Assembly (NCBI RefSeq): GCF_014490745.1
Contig: NZ_LZEU01000001.1
Location: 4,119,501-4,183,500 of the forward strand
Source of the DNA: Pseudomonas alcaligenes
GTDB lineage: Bacteria > Pseudomonadota > Gammaproteobacteria > Pseudomonadales > Pseudomonadaceae
Direction: 5' to 3'
Length of the DNA: 64,000 nucleotides
Shown here: positions 35,718 to 43,438 of the stretch, piece by piece
Layout of the letters: each line of letters starts with the position of its first letter
How positions within the stretch are numbered: the stretch's first letter is position 1
Notes under the pieces: generated by a model
What the model was told of the DNA's origin: nothing
Database searches by the model: none
The model's input: only the letters and a program-made list of their open reading frames with translations
Program-made: the position numbers and the translations under genes

Positions 35718-36860
35718 TTATGGGTGCTTGGCCAGCTCGGCCGTGGCGGCCGGCACACTGGCGACATTGCTCGCCGGCGCGACTGTCACCTCGACACCCG
35801 GATGAACGAACTGCAGGCCCTCGGTGATCAGGCGATCGCCCGGCTTGAGTCCTTCGCTGACCAGCCAGCGGTCGCCCTGGGTACGCTCGGCCTGCACCTG
35901 ACGCAGCTCGACCTTGTCGCCCTCGCCCACCACCAGCGCGGTGGCCTGGCCCTTGAGGTCACGGGTGATGCCCTGCTGCGGCGCGAGGATGGCCTGCTGG
36001 TTGACCGCCGAACTGAGCTGGGCGTGAACGAACATGCCCGGCAGCAGGTTGTGCTCGGGGTTGGGGAACACGGCGCGCAGCACCACCGAACCGGTGCCCT
36101 CGTCCACCGACACTTCGGAGAATTCCAGGGTGCCTTCGTGCTCGTAGCTGCTGCCGTCTTCCAGGGTCAGCTGCACCTTGGCCGCATTGACGCCGGCCTT
36201 CTGCAGCTGGCCGCTGGCCAGTTCGCGGCGCAGGCGCAGCAGATCCTTGGTCGGCTGGGTGACGTCGACGTAGATCGGGTCGAGCTGCTGGATGGTGGCC
36301 ATGGCCGTGCTCTGGCCATTGCTGACCAGCGCACCTTCGGTAACCAGCGAACGGCCGACGCGACCGGAGATCGGTGCCAGCACCTTGGTGTAGCGCAGGT
36401 CGATGCGCGCTCGCTCCAGCGCGGCCTCGGCCGACAGGCGCGCGGCCTCGGCCTCGTCATAGGCCTGCTTGCTCACCGCCTGGTCGGCGACCAGATCCTT
36501 GTAGCGTTCGGCCAGCGACTGGGTCGAGGCCAGGGTAGCCTGGGCGCTCTTGTAGCTGGCCTGGTAGACGGAAGCGTCGATCTGATACAGCTGCTGGCCG
36601 GCCTTGACCTCGGAGCCCTCGGTGAACAGGCGCTTCTGGATGATGCCGTCAACCTGCGGACGCACCTCGGCGATACGGTAGGCACTGGTGCGCCCCGGCA
36701 GCTCGGCGGTGAGGGTGTAGGGCTGGGCCTGCAGGGTGACGATGCCGACCCGCGGCGCCGGCTGGCCACCCGGTGCGGCGTCTTCCTTGCAGCCGGAAAG
36801 GCTGAGCGTGGCCACGGCGATGGCGGCAACCATCACGGCCAAAGCTGGCTTCTTGTGCAT
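35718..36860 (-). CDS. ttgA: RND efflux periplasmic adaptor lipoprotein
   Basis: 380 residues with lipobox LSLSGC (Cys24), the beta-barrel and lipoyl domains (ADGIIQKRLF-like; here VDGIIQKRLFTEGSEVKAGQ) and a coiled-coil hairpin. It links TtgB to TtgC. It is the first gene of the operon, and its promoter overlaps the TtgR operator at 36948-36977. Confidence 0.95.
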   Translation of the reverse strand: MHKKPALAVMVAAIAVATLSLSGCKEDAAPGGQPAPRVGIVTLQAQPYTLTAELPGRTSAYRIAEVRPQVDGIIQKRLFTEGSEVKAGQQLYQIDASVYQASYKSAQATLASTQSLAERYKDLVADQAVSKQAYDEAEAARLSAEAALERARIDLRYTKVLAPISGRVGRSLVTEGALVSNGQSTAMATIQQLDPIYVDVTQPTKDLLRLRRELASGQLQKAGVNAAKVQLTLEDGSSYEHEGTLEFSEVSVDEGTGSVVLRAVFPNPEHNLLPGMFVHAQLSSAVNQQAILAPQQGITRDLKGQATALVVGEGDKVELRQVQAERTQGDRWLVSEGLKPGDRLITEGLQFVHPGVEVTVAPASNVASVPAATAELAKHP

Positions 36861-36947
36861 CTGCGTGGATCCCTCGTATCAGTGATTCGTGCCCGGCACT
36901 GGCGGCGCCGCAAAGCGGGCGCGAGATGTTATGTAGCAGGCTAACGA

Positions 36948-36977
36948 ATATACTTACATACCAGAATGTTTGTAAAT
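36948..36977 (-). promoter_or_regulatory. ttgABC promoter with overlapping TtgR operator
   Basis: On the minus strand TTTACA (36971-36976) and GTATAT (36948-36953) have a 17-base spacer. The region reads TTTACAAACA...TATGTAAGTA, a near copy of the P. putida TtgR operator as I recall it. The two half sites TTTACA-AACA and TATGTAAG form an imperfect dyad covering both promoter elements, so a bound repressor would block the polymerase. Confidence 0.82.
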
Positions 36978-37028
36978 CGGCTAAGCTCACCTAATTAGTA
37001 ACTTTTCTCATCCTTTACACAGACAGCC

Positions 37029-37664
37029 ATGGTCAGACGCACCAAAGAGGAAGCCGCCGAAACCCGCGTGCAGATACTCGACGCCGCCGAACGGGTGTTC
37101 CACGACCAGGGGGTTTCGCGCACGACGCTGGCGCAGATCGCGGCCGCCGCCGGGGTAACCCGCGGCGCCATCTATTGGCATTTCGAGAACAAGGTCGACC
37201 TGTTCCAGGCCATGCTCGAACGTCTGCACCTGCCGCTGGAGGCGCTGGCCCAGGCCAGCGAGAACGAAGACGAACCCGACCCGCTGGGGCGCATGCGCGA
37301 ACTGCTGACCCAGCTGCTCAGGCGTGTGGAGCTGGATGCGCAGAGCCGGCGCATCGGCGAGATCCTGCGCTACAAGTGCGAGTACAGCGACGACCTCGGC
37401 GACCTGCGCCAGCGCATGCAGCACGCCCACCTGGACTGCGACGAGCGCATCGCCAAGTCACTGCGCAACGCGGTGAGCAAGGCGCAGCTGCCGGACGACC
37501 TCGACTGCCAGCGCGCCGCACTCTGCGTGCATGCCTATATCGAAGGGTTGCAAGCCAACTGGCTGCTGGCGCCCGGCGGCCTGTCGCTGGCCGAACAGGC
37601 GCAGAGCCTGGTCGATGCGCTGCTCGACATGCTGCGCAGCAGCCCGGCATTGCGCCAGCGCTGA
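37029..37664 (+). CDS. ttgR: TetR family repressor TtgR
   Basis: 211 residues. The N-terminal HTH is typical (RVQILDAAERVFHDQGVSRT, GAIYWHFENKVDLF) and the C-terminal ligand domain is close to TtgR/AcrR. TtgR represses ttgABC and its own gene and is released by plant phenolics and antibiotics. It is divergent from ttgA across 168 bases containing the operator. In P. aeruginosa mexAB-oprM is instead controlled by the MarR-type MexR, so this locus is of the P. putida type. Confidence 0.93.
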   Translation: MVRRTKEEAAETRVQILDAAERVFHDQGVSRTTLAQIAAAAGVTRGAIYWHFENKVDLFQAMLERLHLPLEALAQASENEDEPDPLGRMRELLTQLLRRVELDAQSRRIGEILRYKCEYSDDLGDLRQRMQHAHLDCDERIAKSLRNAVSKAQLPDDLDCQRAALCVHAYIEGLQANWLLAPGGLSLAEQAQSLVDALLDMLRSSPALRQR

Positions 37665-37674
37665 CACATAAGCG

Positions 37675-37729
37675 GCAGGGCGGGTGCAACCCGCGCGTCC
37701 GGCAACGCGGGTTTCACCCGTCCTACGCG
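37675..37729. repeat. REP inverted pair, GTAGGGCGGGTG family
   Basis: GGCAGGGCGGGTGCAACCCG faces CGCGGGTTTCACCCGTCCTACGC with a few mismatches, between the convergent ttgR and solute-binding-protein genes. Confidence 0.85.
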
Positions 37730-37746
37730 CTACGCCGGGCAAGTGC

Positions 37747-38625
37747 TCAGCGCGGCGCGTAAGCGCGGAACAGCAATTTCACCGGCTCGCTCGGCGGGCC
37801 GAAATAGCGCCCGTAGATGCTCTCGATCCGGCCACTGCGGTACAGCCTGCTGAGGGTGGTATCGACCAGCAGGCGGAAGTCCTCGTCGCCGCGCGCCAGC
37901 ACCAGGCCCATCGGTTCCAGGTCGAACAGCCGGTCGAGCACCTGCAGGCGCCCGTCCATGCCGCTACTGGCCAGCCAGTTGTGCATCAGCACGCGGTCGG
38001 AGAAGAACGCATCGGCCTGGCCGCGGTCGAGCAGTTCCATCCCCTCGCGCAGGTTGTCCACCGCGCGGATGCTCGCCGCCAGCCCCAGCTCGCGCACCCG
38101 CTCGCGCGCCCAGATCTCGGTGGTACTGCCCTTGAGCACCAGGAAGCGATGGTTGCCCAGTACCCGGGCGATGTTCGCCCGCCACTGCGGCGCCGCCTGC
38201 TGGCCGCCGCCGTTGAGCGCCTGCACCAGGCTCTGCGGGGCATCGCGACGCACCACCACGCCGCGCCCGGCGGCATAGATGGGCACCGAGAAACTCACCT
38301 GGCCGCGGCGCTCCAGGGTCTCGCTGGTGGCGCCGCAGAACAGATCCAGCGAGCCATCGCGAACCGCCTCCAGCCCCTCCTGGGTGTCCAGCGCGCGGAA
38401 GCTCTGCTGAAGGCGCTCGAAGCCCGGCTGCTGGCGGATCTGCTCGACCACCTGCTGGCACAGCTCGATGGCATAGCCGCGCGGCTGGCCGTCCAGGGTC
38501 GAGGAAAACGGCGCCAGGTTGGCCTGGTAACCGATGTTCAGCTGCTGGCTGGAACGGATGCGTTCAAGGGTCTGCGCCTCGGCCAGCAGCGGCAGGCACA
38601 GCAGCAACGGCAACAGGCGCTTCAT
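37747..38625 (-). CDS. Periplasmic amino-acid-type solute-binding protein
   Basis: 292 residues of the SBP_bac_3 family: signal peptide (MKRLLPLLLCLPLLAEA), then the two-lobed domain (LNIGYQANLAPFSSTLDGQ, GYAIELCQQVVEQI, DLFCGATSETLERR). The ATG overlaps the stop of the potE-like gene by four bases. No ABC permease or ATPase genes are nearby, so it may deliver ligand to another transporter or serve as a sensor. An open frame continues upstream but lies inside potE. Confidence 0.85.
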   Translation of the reverse strand: MKRLLPLLLCLPLLAEAQTLERIRSSQQLNIGYQANLAPFSSTLDGQPRGYAIELCQQVVEQIRQQPGFERLQQSFRALDTQEGLEAVRDGSLDLFCGATSETLERRGQVSFSVPIYAAGRGVVVRRDAPQSLVQALNGGGQQAAPQWRANIARVLGNHRFLVLKGSTTEIWARERVRELGLAASIRAVDNLREGMELLDRGQADAFFSDRVLMHNWLASSGMDGRLQVLDRLFDLEPMGLVLARGDEDFRLLVDTTLSRLYRSGRIESIYGRYFGPPSEPVKLLFRAYAPR

Positions 38626-39959
38626 GGCCGGGCCTCCTGCAGCGGCGCCGCCGGGGTGCGATGCTCCAGCATGCGGTCGGCGATGTAGCCGAACAGCAGG
38701 TAGCCCACCGCCGTCACCAGCATGCCGCCGAATACCGCCTCGGTGCCGGAGGCGTACAGGGCGTAGAAGCTGTAGCCCATGGCGACGATCAGGGCGAACA
38801 CGTTGCGGTTGCGAACCGAACGCGACACCCCGGCCTTCTGCATGATGATCAGCAGCGCCGACAGCGAGGTGATGTAGGGAATGATGTTGGTCACCGCCGC
38901 CAGGTTGACCAGCTTGGAGAACTGCTCCGAGGCATTCGGCGAGATGGTCGATAGCGCCATCAGGCTCTGCAGCACAGCGTTGGCGATCAGCCCCAGCAGC
39001 GGCGCACCGAGCAGCGTCACCCGGGCGAAGATTTGCGGGAACATGCGCTGTTCGGCGGTGACCTTGGCGGTCTGCGCCAGGGTGAACTGCCAGCCGAGCA
39101 GCGAGCCGACGCAAGCAATCACCGCCAGCGCCATGATGATGTTGCCCACCAGCGGGTTGAACATCTGCGCATAGACGTAGGCGAACGGCGCGCTGGAGTT
39201 GGCCAGCTCGGCGTTGGGGATGATGCCCTGGATCACCGTGGTCGACAGGATGTAGATCACTGCCGCGCCGAAGGTGCCGAGCAAGCAGGCCAGCGGCACG
39301 TTGCGCTTGGGATTGTCCACCGCATCGGAGTTCTGCGCCGCCGACTCCATGCCAAGGAAGGCCCACAGGGTCAGTGGAATGCTTTGCGAGATGATCTGCC
39401 CGGTCGGCAGCTCATGGGGGTTCCAGGCCGCCTCGAGAATGGCCGGATCAAACCAGAACCAGCCCAGCACCGAGAGCCCGGCCACCGGGATGATCACCCC
39501 CCAGACGGTGAACGAGCCGATCTGCCCGGTGACCTTGGGCCCGCCGAAGTTGGCCAGCGAGGTCAGCCAGATCAGCCCGCAGGTACCGACGAACAGCGGA
39601 ATGGCGCCGCTGCCCAGCCAGGGAATGAACGGGGTGAGATAGCCCACCGCGGAAATGGCGATGGCCACGTTGCCGATCGCCAGCGACAGAAAGTACAGGT
39701 AGGAACAGAGGAAGAACGCCGACTTGCCATGCGCCTCCTCGGTGTAGGCCGACATCCCGCCGGGGCGTGTGCAGTACACCCCGCACTGGGCAAAGCAGTA
39801 GGCGATGGCCATCGAGCCGATCGCCGTGATGACCCAGGACAGCAGCGATACCGCTCCCAGCTGAGCCATGCTCGAAGGCAGCAGAATGATCCCCGAACCC
39901 ATCATGTTGACCGCCACCAGCGTGGTCAGTCCGGTCAATCCCATCTTCTTCACTGGCAT
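38622..39959 (-). CDS. potE: PotE-like putrescine-ornithine (APC family) antiporter
   Basis: 445 residues, 12 membrane segments. Similarity to E. coli PotE runs over the whole length (VNMMGSGIILLPSSMAQLG, TGQIGSFTVWGVIIPVAGL, LTLWAFLGMESA, GSLLGWQFTLAQTAKVTAEQ). PotE exchanges putrescine for ornithine or imports putrescine. ATG at 39959 is preceded by GGGGAG; an ATG eight codons upstream is less likely. No ornithine decarboxylase gene is beside it. Instead it is coupled to a solute-binding protein gene. Confidence 0.88.
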   Translation of the reverse strand: MPVKKMGLTGLTTLVAVNMMGSGIILLPSSMAQLGAVSLLSWVITAIGSMAIAYCFAQCGVYCTRPGGMSAYTEEAHGKSAFFLCSYLYFLSLAIGNVAIAISAVGYLTPFIPWLGSGAIPLFVGTCGLIWLTSLANFGGPKVTGQIGSFTVWGVIIPVAGLSVLGWFWFDPAILEAAWNPHELPTGQIISQSIPLTLWAFLGMESAAQNSDAVDNPKRNVPLACLLGTFGAAVIYILSTTVIQGIIPNAELANSSAPFAYVYAQMFNPLVGNIIMALAVIACVGSLLGWQFTLAQTAKVTAEQRMFPQIFARVTLLGAPLLGLIANAVLQSLMALSTISPNASEQFSKLVNLAAVTNIIPYITSLSALLIIMQKAGVSRSVRNRNVFALIVAMGYSFYALYASGTEAVFGGMLVTAVGYLLFGYIADRMLEHRTPAAPLQEARP

Positions 39960-40047
39960 GCCGCTCCCCCTCAACTGCCCCATGAATACGCGTCATGCGC
40001 GTCCCCCAGAGCAAGACTAGTCGGGAAGCGCGCAATGCGCGGCCGGG

Positions 40048-40110
40048 CTACAGCTCCAGCTTGTAGCCCACGCCATAGGTCGAGTGGATCAGCTCCTGCC
40101 CTGGTGCATG
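40048..40110 (-). pseudogene. Remnant of an OmpR-type winged-helix tail
   Basis: The last about 20 codons before a TAG read PGQELIHSTYGVGYKLEL, the typical C-terminal beta-hairpin of OmpR/PhoB response regulators. Nothing upstream continues the domain, so only the 3' end of a lost gene remains. It abuts the efflux-gene remnant at 40112. Confidence 0.6.
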
Positions 40111-40111
40111 C

Positions 40112-40351
40112 GGCACCAGCAGCGCCGCCCTGAGCAGCCTGTTCAGCGGGGGCAGTAACCGCGCCAACCGGGATGCCGCCAAGAGCGAACAGGCGATCCA
40201 GCTGACGACCTACGAGAAGCCCCTGCAAAGCACATTCAAGGAAGTCGCCGACAGCCTGGCCATGCGCTGTACCGCAACGGCGCCAGTAGCTACCTCGACG
40301 CCCTGGACTCGCAGCGCGCGCTGTACGCCGCGCGCCAGGCGCTGAACGGTC
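40112..40351 (+). pseudogene. Remnant of an outer-membrane efflux protein gene
   Basis: One frame reads SSAALSSLFSGGSNRANRDA and then YEKPLQSTFKEVADSLA. After a frame change it reads LYRNGASSYLDALDSQRALY. These are ordered pieces of the C-terminal half of an OprM/NodT-type protein, with internal deletions (the segment between SGGS and NRAN, and about 30 residues after EVADSLA) and a frameshift. There is no start codon or complete frame. It ends against the DUF4345 gene. Confidence 0.75.
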
Positions 40352-40733
40352 AGCCGCGCAGCGTGCGCAAGGCCTGGAAGGCCAGCCCGGCAGACACCCC
40401 TTCGAACAGCATGGCGTAGAGGTTGAAGGTCTGCTGCGCGCCGCCATCCAGCCACAGGCCGCCCAGGCGGGCGGCAAACAGGCTGGCATACAGCAGCACC
40501 AGCAGCATCAGCGCCGGGCGCTGCAGCTCCGCGCGCAGCAGGGCCAGCAGCAGCCACAGGCCGAGGCCGAGCTGCAGGCCGCCGTAGTAGGCACGCACAT
40601 CGGTGATCGCCGCCGTCTCCATCAGCAGCATGCCGCTGAGGTTGGCCAGTTGGTGCGGCTGGATGAAGTAGGCCAGGCCGAAACCGGCGAGGATCAGGGC
40701 CTGGGCGGCCAGCAGGATACGGACGAACAGCAT
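40350..40733 (-). CDS. DUF4345 family membrane protein
   Basis: 127 residues with four predicted membrane segments (LFVRILLAAQALILAGFGLA, YYGGLQLGLGLWLLLALLR, and two more). ATG at 40733 has GGAGG six bases upstream; two further in-frame ATGs upstream lack this. DUF4345 proteins have no established function. It is divergent from the DUF411 gene. Confidence 0.75.
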   Translation of the reverse strand: MLFVRILLAAQALILAGFGLAYFIQPHQLANLSGMLLMETAAITDVRAYYGGLQLGLGLWLLLALLRAELQRPALMLLVLLYASLFAARLGGLWLDGGAQQTFNLYAMLFEGVSAGLAFQALRTLRG

Positions 40734-40857
40734 GACGGCCTCCATGGCAGACGTTGTGCGCATAGTAGCCGCTCGGGTCGCACCCGGTAACAGTCGCGGC
40801 CTGGGGCAATGCGGCGGCCCGCGCTATTCTGCAACCTCCCGTCCTGGAGATTGCGCC

Positions 40858-41289
40858 ATGCGCCCGCTGCTGCTCGCTACCCTGCTGTTCGCCACCACCG
40901 CCCAGGCGGCCGGCCCGGTCATGGATGTCTACCGCGACCCCAACTGCGGCTGCTGCAAGGCCTGGATCAGCCATCTGCAGGCCAATGGCATTCAGGTCAA
41001 CGACCATGTCGAGAACGACATGAGCGCGCTCAAGCAGCGCCTCGGCGTACCGCCGCGCCTGGCCTCCTGTCACACCGGAGTGCTCGACGGCAAGTTCGTC
41101 GAGGGCCATGTGCCGGCTGCCGACGTGCTCAAACTGCGCAACCAGCCGGATCTGCGCGGACTGGCCGTGCCCGGCATGCCAGCCGGCTCGCCGGGCATGG
41201 AAATGGGCGAGCGCCACGACGCCTACCAGGTGCTCGGCCTGCAGCAGGATGGCCAGGAGCGGGTGGTCGCCGACTATCCGGCGCACTGA
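40858..41289 (+). CDS. DUF411 periplasmic metal-binding-type protein
   Basis: 143 residues: signal peptide cleaved after TAQA, then the conserved DPNCGCCKAW motif (CxCC), SCHTGVLDGKFVEGHVP and a C-terminal MGERHDAY. DUF411 proteins are often found in copper or other metal-handling loci and are thought to bind metal through the Cys and His residues. GGAG is well placed before the ATG at 40858. No partner metal gene is adjacent apart from ypfJ 67 bases downstream. Confidence 0.82.
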   Translation: MRPLLLATLLFATTAQAAGPVMDVYRDPNCGCCKAWISHLQANGIQVNDHVENDMSALKQRLGVPPRLASCHTGVLDGKFVEGHVPAADVLKLRNQPDLRGLAVPGMPAGSPGMEMGERHDAYQVLGLQQDGQERVVADYPAH

Positions 41290-41356
41290 CCGCCGGACTG
41301 GCGCCCTCCCGCCCCAGCAGCGACACTGAAAGCCTTTTCGGCAAGGGAGAACGGCC

Positions 41357-42235
41357 ATGCGCTGGGAAAAGGCTCGTCGCAGCGACAACGTGGTGGATGC
41401 CCGTGGCGGTGGCGGAGGCGGCATGCGCTTCGGCGGCGGCAAGGGCCTCAGCCTGGGCGGCATCGCCGTGGTGGTGGTGATCGGCCTGCTGATGGGCCAG
41501 GATCCGCTGACCATCCTCGGCAACCTGGCCGGCCAGGCCGTGCAGCAAGGCGGCGTGAGCGTGCAGCAGCAGTCGGCGCCGGCCGCCAACGACCCGCAGC
41601 GCGAATTCGTCCGCGCCGTGCTGGGCGATACCGAGGACACCTGGCGCGCCATCTTCCAGGCTGCCGGCAAGCAGTATCAGGATCCCAAGCTGGTGCTGTT
41701 CAACGGTGGGGTCAACTCCGCGTGCGGCTTCGCCGATGCCGCGGTCGGTCCGTTCTACTGCCCCGGCGACCATCAGGTCTACCTCGACCTGAGCTTCTTC
41801 CGCGAGCTGGAAACCCGCTTCGCCGCTGCCGGCGACTTCGCCCAGGCCTACGTGATCGCCCATGAGGTCGGCCACCATGTGCAGACCCTGCTCGGCGTCT
41901 CGGCCAAGATCAACGCGGCGCGCCAGCGCGGCGACCGGGTCGAGGGCGACAACGGCCTGCTGGTACGCCAGGAGCTGCAGGCCGACTGCCTGGCCGGGGT
42001 CTGGGCGCACCACGCCCAGCAGCGCCTGAACTGGCTGGAGCCGGGTGACCTGGAAGAAGCCCTGACCGCCGCCAACGCCATCGGCGACGACCGCCTGCAG
42101 AAACAGGCGCGCGGCACCGTGATGCCGGACTCCTTCACCCACGGCACCTCGGCCCAGCGCGTACGCTGGTTCAAGGCCGGCTTCGAGCAGGGCCAGGTCG
42201 GCCGCTGCGACACCTTCCGCGCGGCCAAACTCTAG
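41357..42235 (+). CDS. ypfJ: YpfJ family zinc metallopeptidase-like protein
   Basis: 292 residues. A Gly-rich N-terminus is followed by one membrane helix (LSLGGIAVVVVIGLLMGQDP) and a domain with the zincin motif HEVGHH (AYVIAHEVGHHVQTLLG). Further family motifs are ELQADCLAGVWAHH and PDSFTHGTSAQRVRWF. It is a membrane-anchored putative neutral zinc peptidase, with no substrate known. ATG follows AAGGGA. A degenerate REP begins at its stop codon. Confidence 0.9.
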   Translation: MRWEKARRSDNVVDARGGGGGGMRFGGGKGLSLGGIAVVVVIGLLMGQDPLTILGNLAGQAVQQGGVSVQQQSAPAANDPQREFVRAVLGDTEDTWRAIFQAAGKQYQDPKLVLFNGGVNSACGFADAAVGPFYCPGDHQVYLDLSFFRELETRFAAAGDFAQAYVIAHEVGHHVQTLLGVSAKINAARQRGDRVEGDNGLLVRQELQADCLAGVWAHHAQQRLNWLEPGDLEEALTAANAIGDDRLQKQARGTVMPDSFTHGTSAQRVRWFKAGFEQGQVGRCDTFRAAKL

Positions 42236-42286
42236 GGCGGATGAAATCCGCGTGGCGTACTGAACGCGGCTTGCCGCCGCCCTACC
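42232..42286. repeat. Degenerate REP pair, GTAGGGCGGGTG family
   Basis: CTAGGGCGGATGAAATCCGCG faces CGCGGCTTGCCGCCGCCCTACC. The copy is well decayed. It includes the ypfJ stop codon on one side and the AraC-gene stop on the other. Confidence 0.65.
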
Positions 42287-43289
42287 GCCGTTCCTGATAG
42301 GCCTTGGGCGACACGCCGAACCAGCCCTTGAACGCCTTGTAGAAGGCGCTCGGCTCGGCAAAGCCGAGCTCGCGGCTGAGCCGCTCGATCCGGCAATCGC
42401 TCTGCTGCAGACGGCGCAGGGCGTGCTCGCGGCGGACTTCGGCGAGCAGCGCGGAGAAGCTGCAGCCTTCTTCGCGCAGGTGGCGGTGCAGGGTCTGCCG
42501 GCTGGTGTGCAGACGCTGCGCCACCGCCTGCACCGAGAAGGCGCCATCGACCAGACCCAGTTCGATCAGGTGCAGCACCTGCTGGCGCAGGCTGTGGTGG
42601 CTCGGCAGCTGCGCCTGCATGTCGCTGACCCGCTGCAGCAGCAGGCCCTTGAGGTAGTCGTTGCCACTGTGCAGCGGCAGCTGCATGTCCGCCGCCGCCA
42701 TCTCGATATAGTCCAGCGGCTCGCCGAAACGCACCGGGCAACCGAGGATCTGCCGGTAGCTGGCGGAGCCGGCCAGCGGCATATGGCGAAAGCCCACCCG
42801 CAATGGCAACAGGCGTACCCCGCTCATCTGCCGTCCCCAGCACAGCGCCGAACTCAGGCTGTATTCGCAGGCCATGGGGTAACCGGCCAGCGGCGCGGTG
42901 AACAGGAAGCCGATGCGCACCCGCTCGCCGAGCTGCTCGACGCGCAGGTTCTCGCACTCGCTCATTACCGGGCTGTGGCGGCTGAACAGCTCCAGCGCCT
43001 CGCCGATGGTGGCGCTCATCGCCGCCAGGTTGGCCACCGGGCCGCGGCTCTGCAGGCCGCGCTGCTGACCCAGCTGCAGGCCGAGGTCGGCCGGCGCGCC
43101 GCGCTCGGCGGCCAGCTGCCACAGGCGCAGCAACCAGGCCACCGGAATGCGCGCCTCCAGATCCAGACGCGGCTCGGGAGCCAGGCCCAGCTCGGCCAGA
43201 TCGGCCGGGCCGGCCAGCTGCAGGCGACGCAGGTTCTGGTAGAGATCGAGCAGCAGCGAGGCGGTGGCGCTCGGGGCGGTGTCCAGCAT
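42282..43289 (-). CDS. AraC family transcriptional regulator
   Basis: 335 residues. An N-terminal arabinose-binding-like domain (PF12625 type) spans about residues 20-210. A C-terminal double HTH follows (FSVQAVAQRLHTSRQTLHRH and LSRELGFAEPSAFYKAFKGW). ATG at 43289 follows AAAGGA. It is divergent from the acyl-CoA synthetase gene across 149 bases, so control of that gene in response to a fatty-acid-like ligand is plausible but not shown. Confidence 0.87.
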   Translation of the reverse strand: MLDTAPSATASLLLDLYQNLRRLQLAGPADLAELGLAPEPRLDLEARIPVAWLLRLWQLAAERGAPADLGLQLGQQRGLQSRGPVANLAAMSATIGEALELFSRHSPVMSECENLRVEQLGERVRIGFLFTAPLAGYPMACEYSLSSALCWGRQMSGVRLLPLRVGFRHMPLAGSASYRQILGCPVRFGEPLDYIEMAAADMQLPLHSGNDYLKGLLLQRVSDMQAQLPSHHSLRQQVLHLIELGLVDGAFSVQAVAQRLHTSRQTLHRHLREEGCSFSALLAEVRREHALRRLQQSDCRIERLSRELGFAEPSAFYKAFKGWFGVSPKAYQERR

Positions 43290-43438
43290 GGCAAATCCTT
43301 TCACCGGTGGCAGGTGAACCGAGTGTGCGCCAGCCGTGAGACCAATTGCCAGTCTGTTGCGACCTGCGGCTATCAACAGGTCGCCGCCCCCTTGCGTAGA
43401 TTGTCAGGCAATAACAACAACACTGCGCAGGAATCCCC

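Noticed and set aside
37747..39366. Single 539-codon minus-strand gene
   Set aside because: The first half lies in a different frame inside potE. The real gene starts at the ATG at 38625, giving a signal peptide and a normal solute-binding protein.
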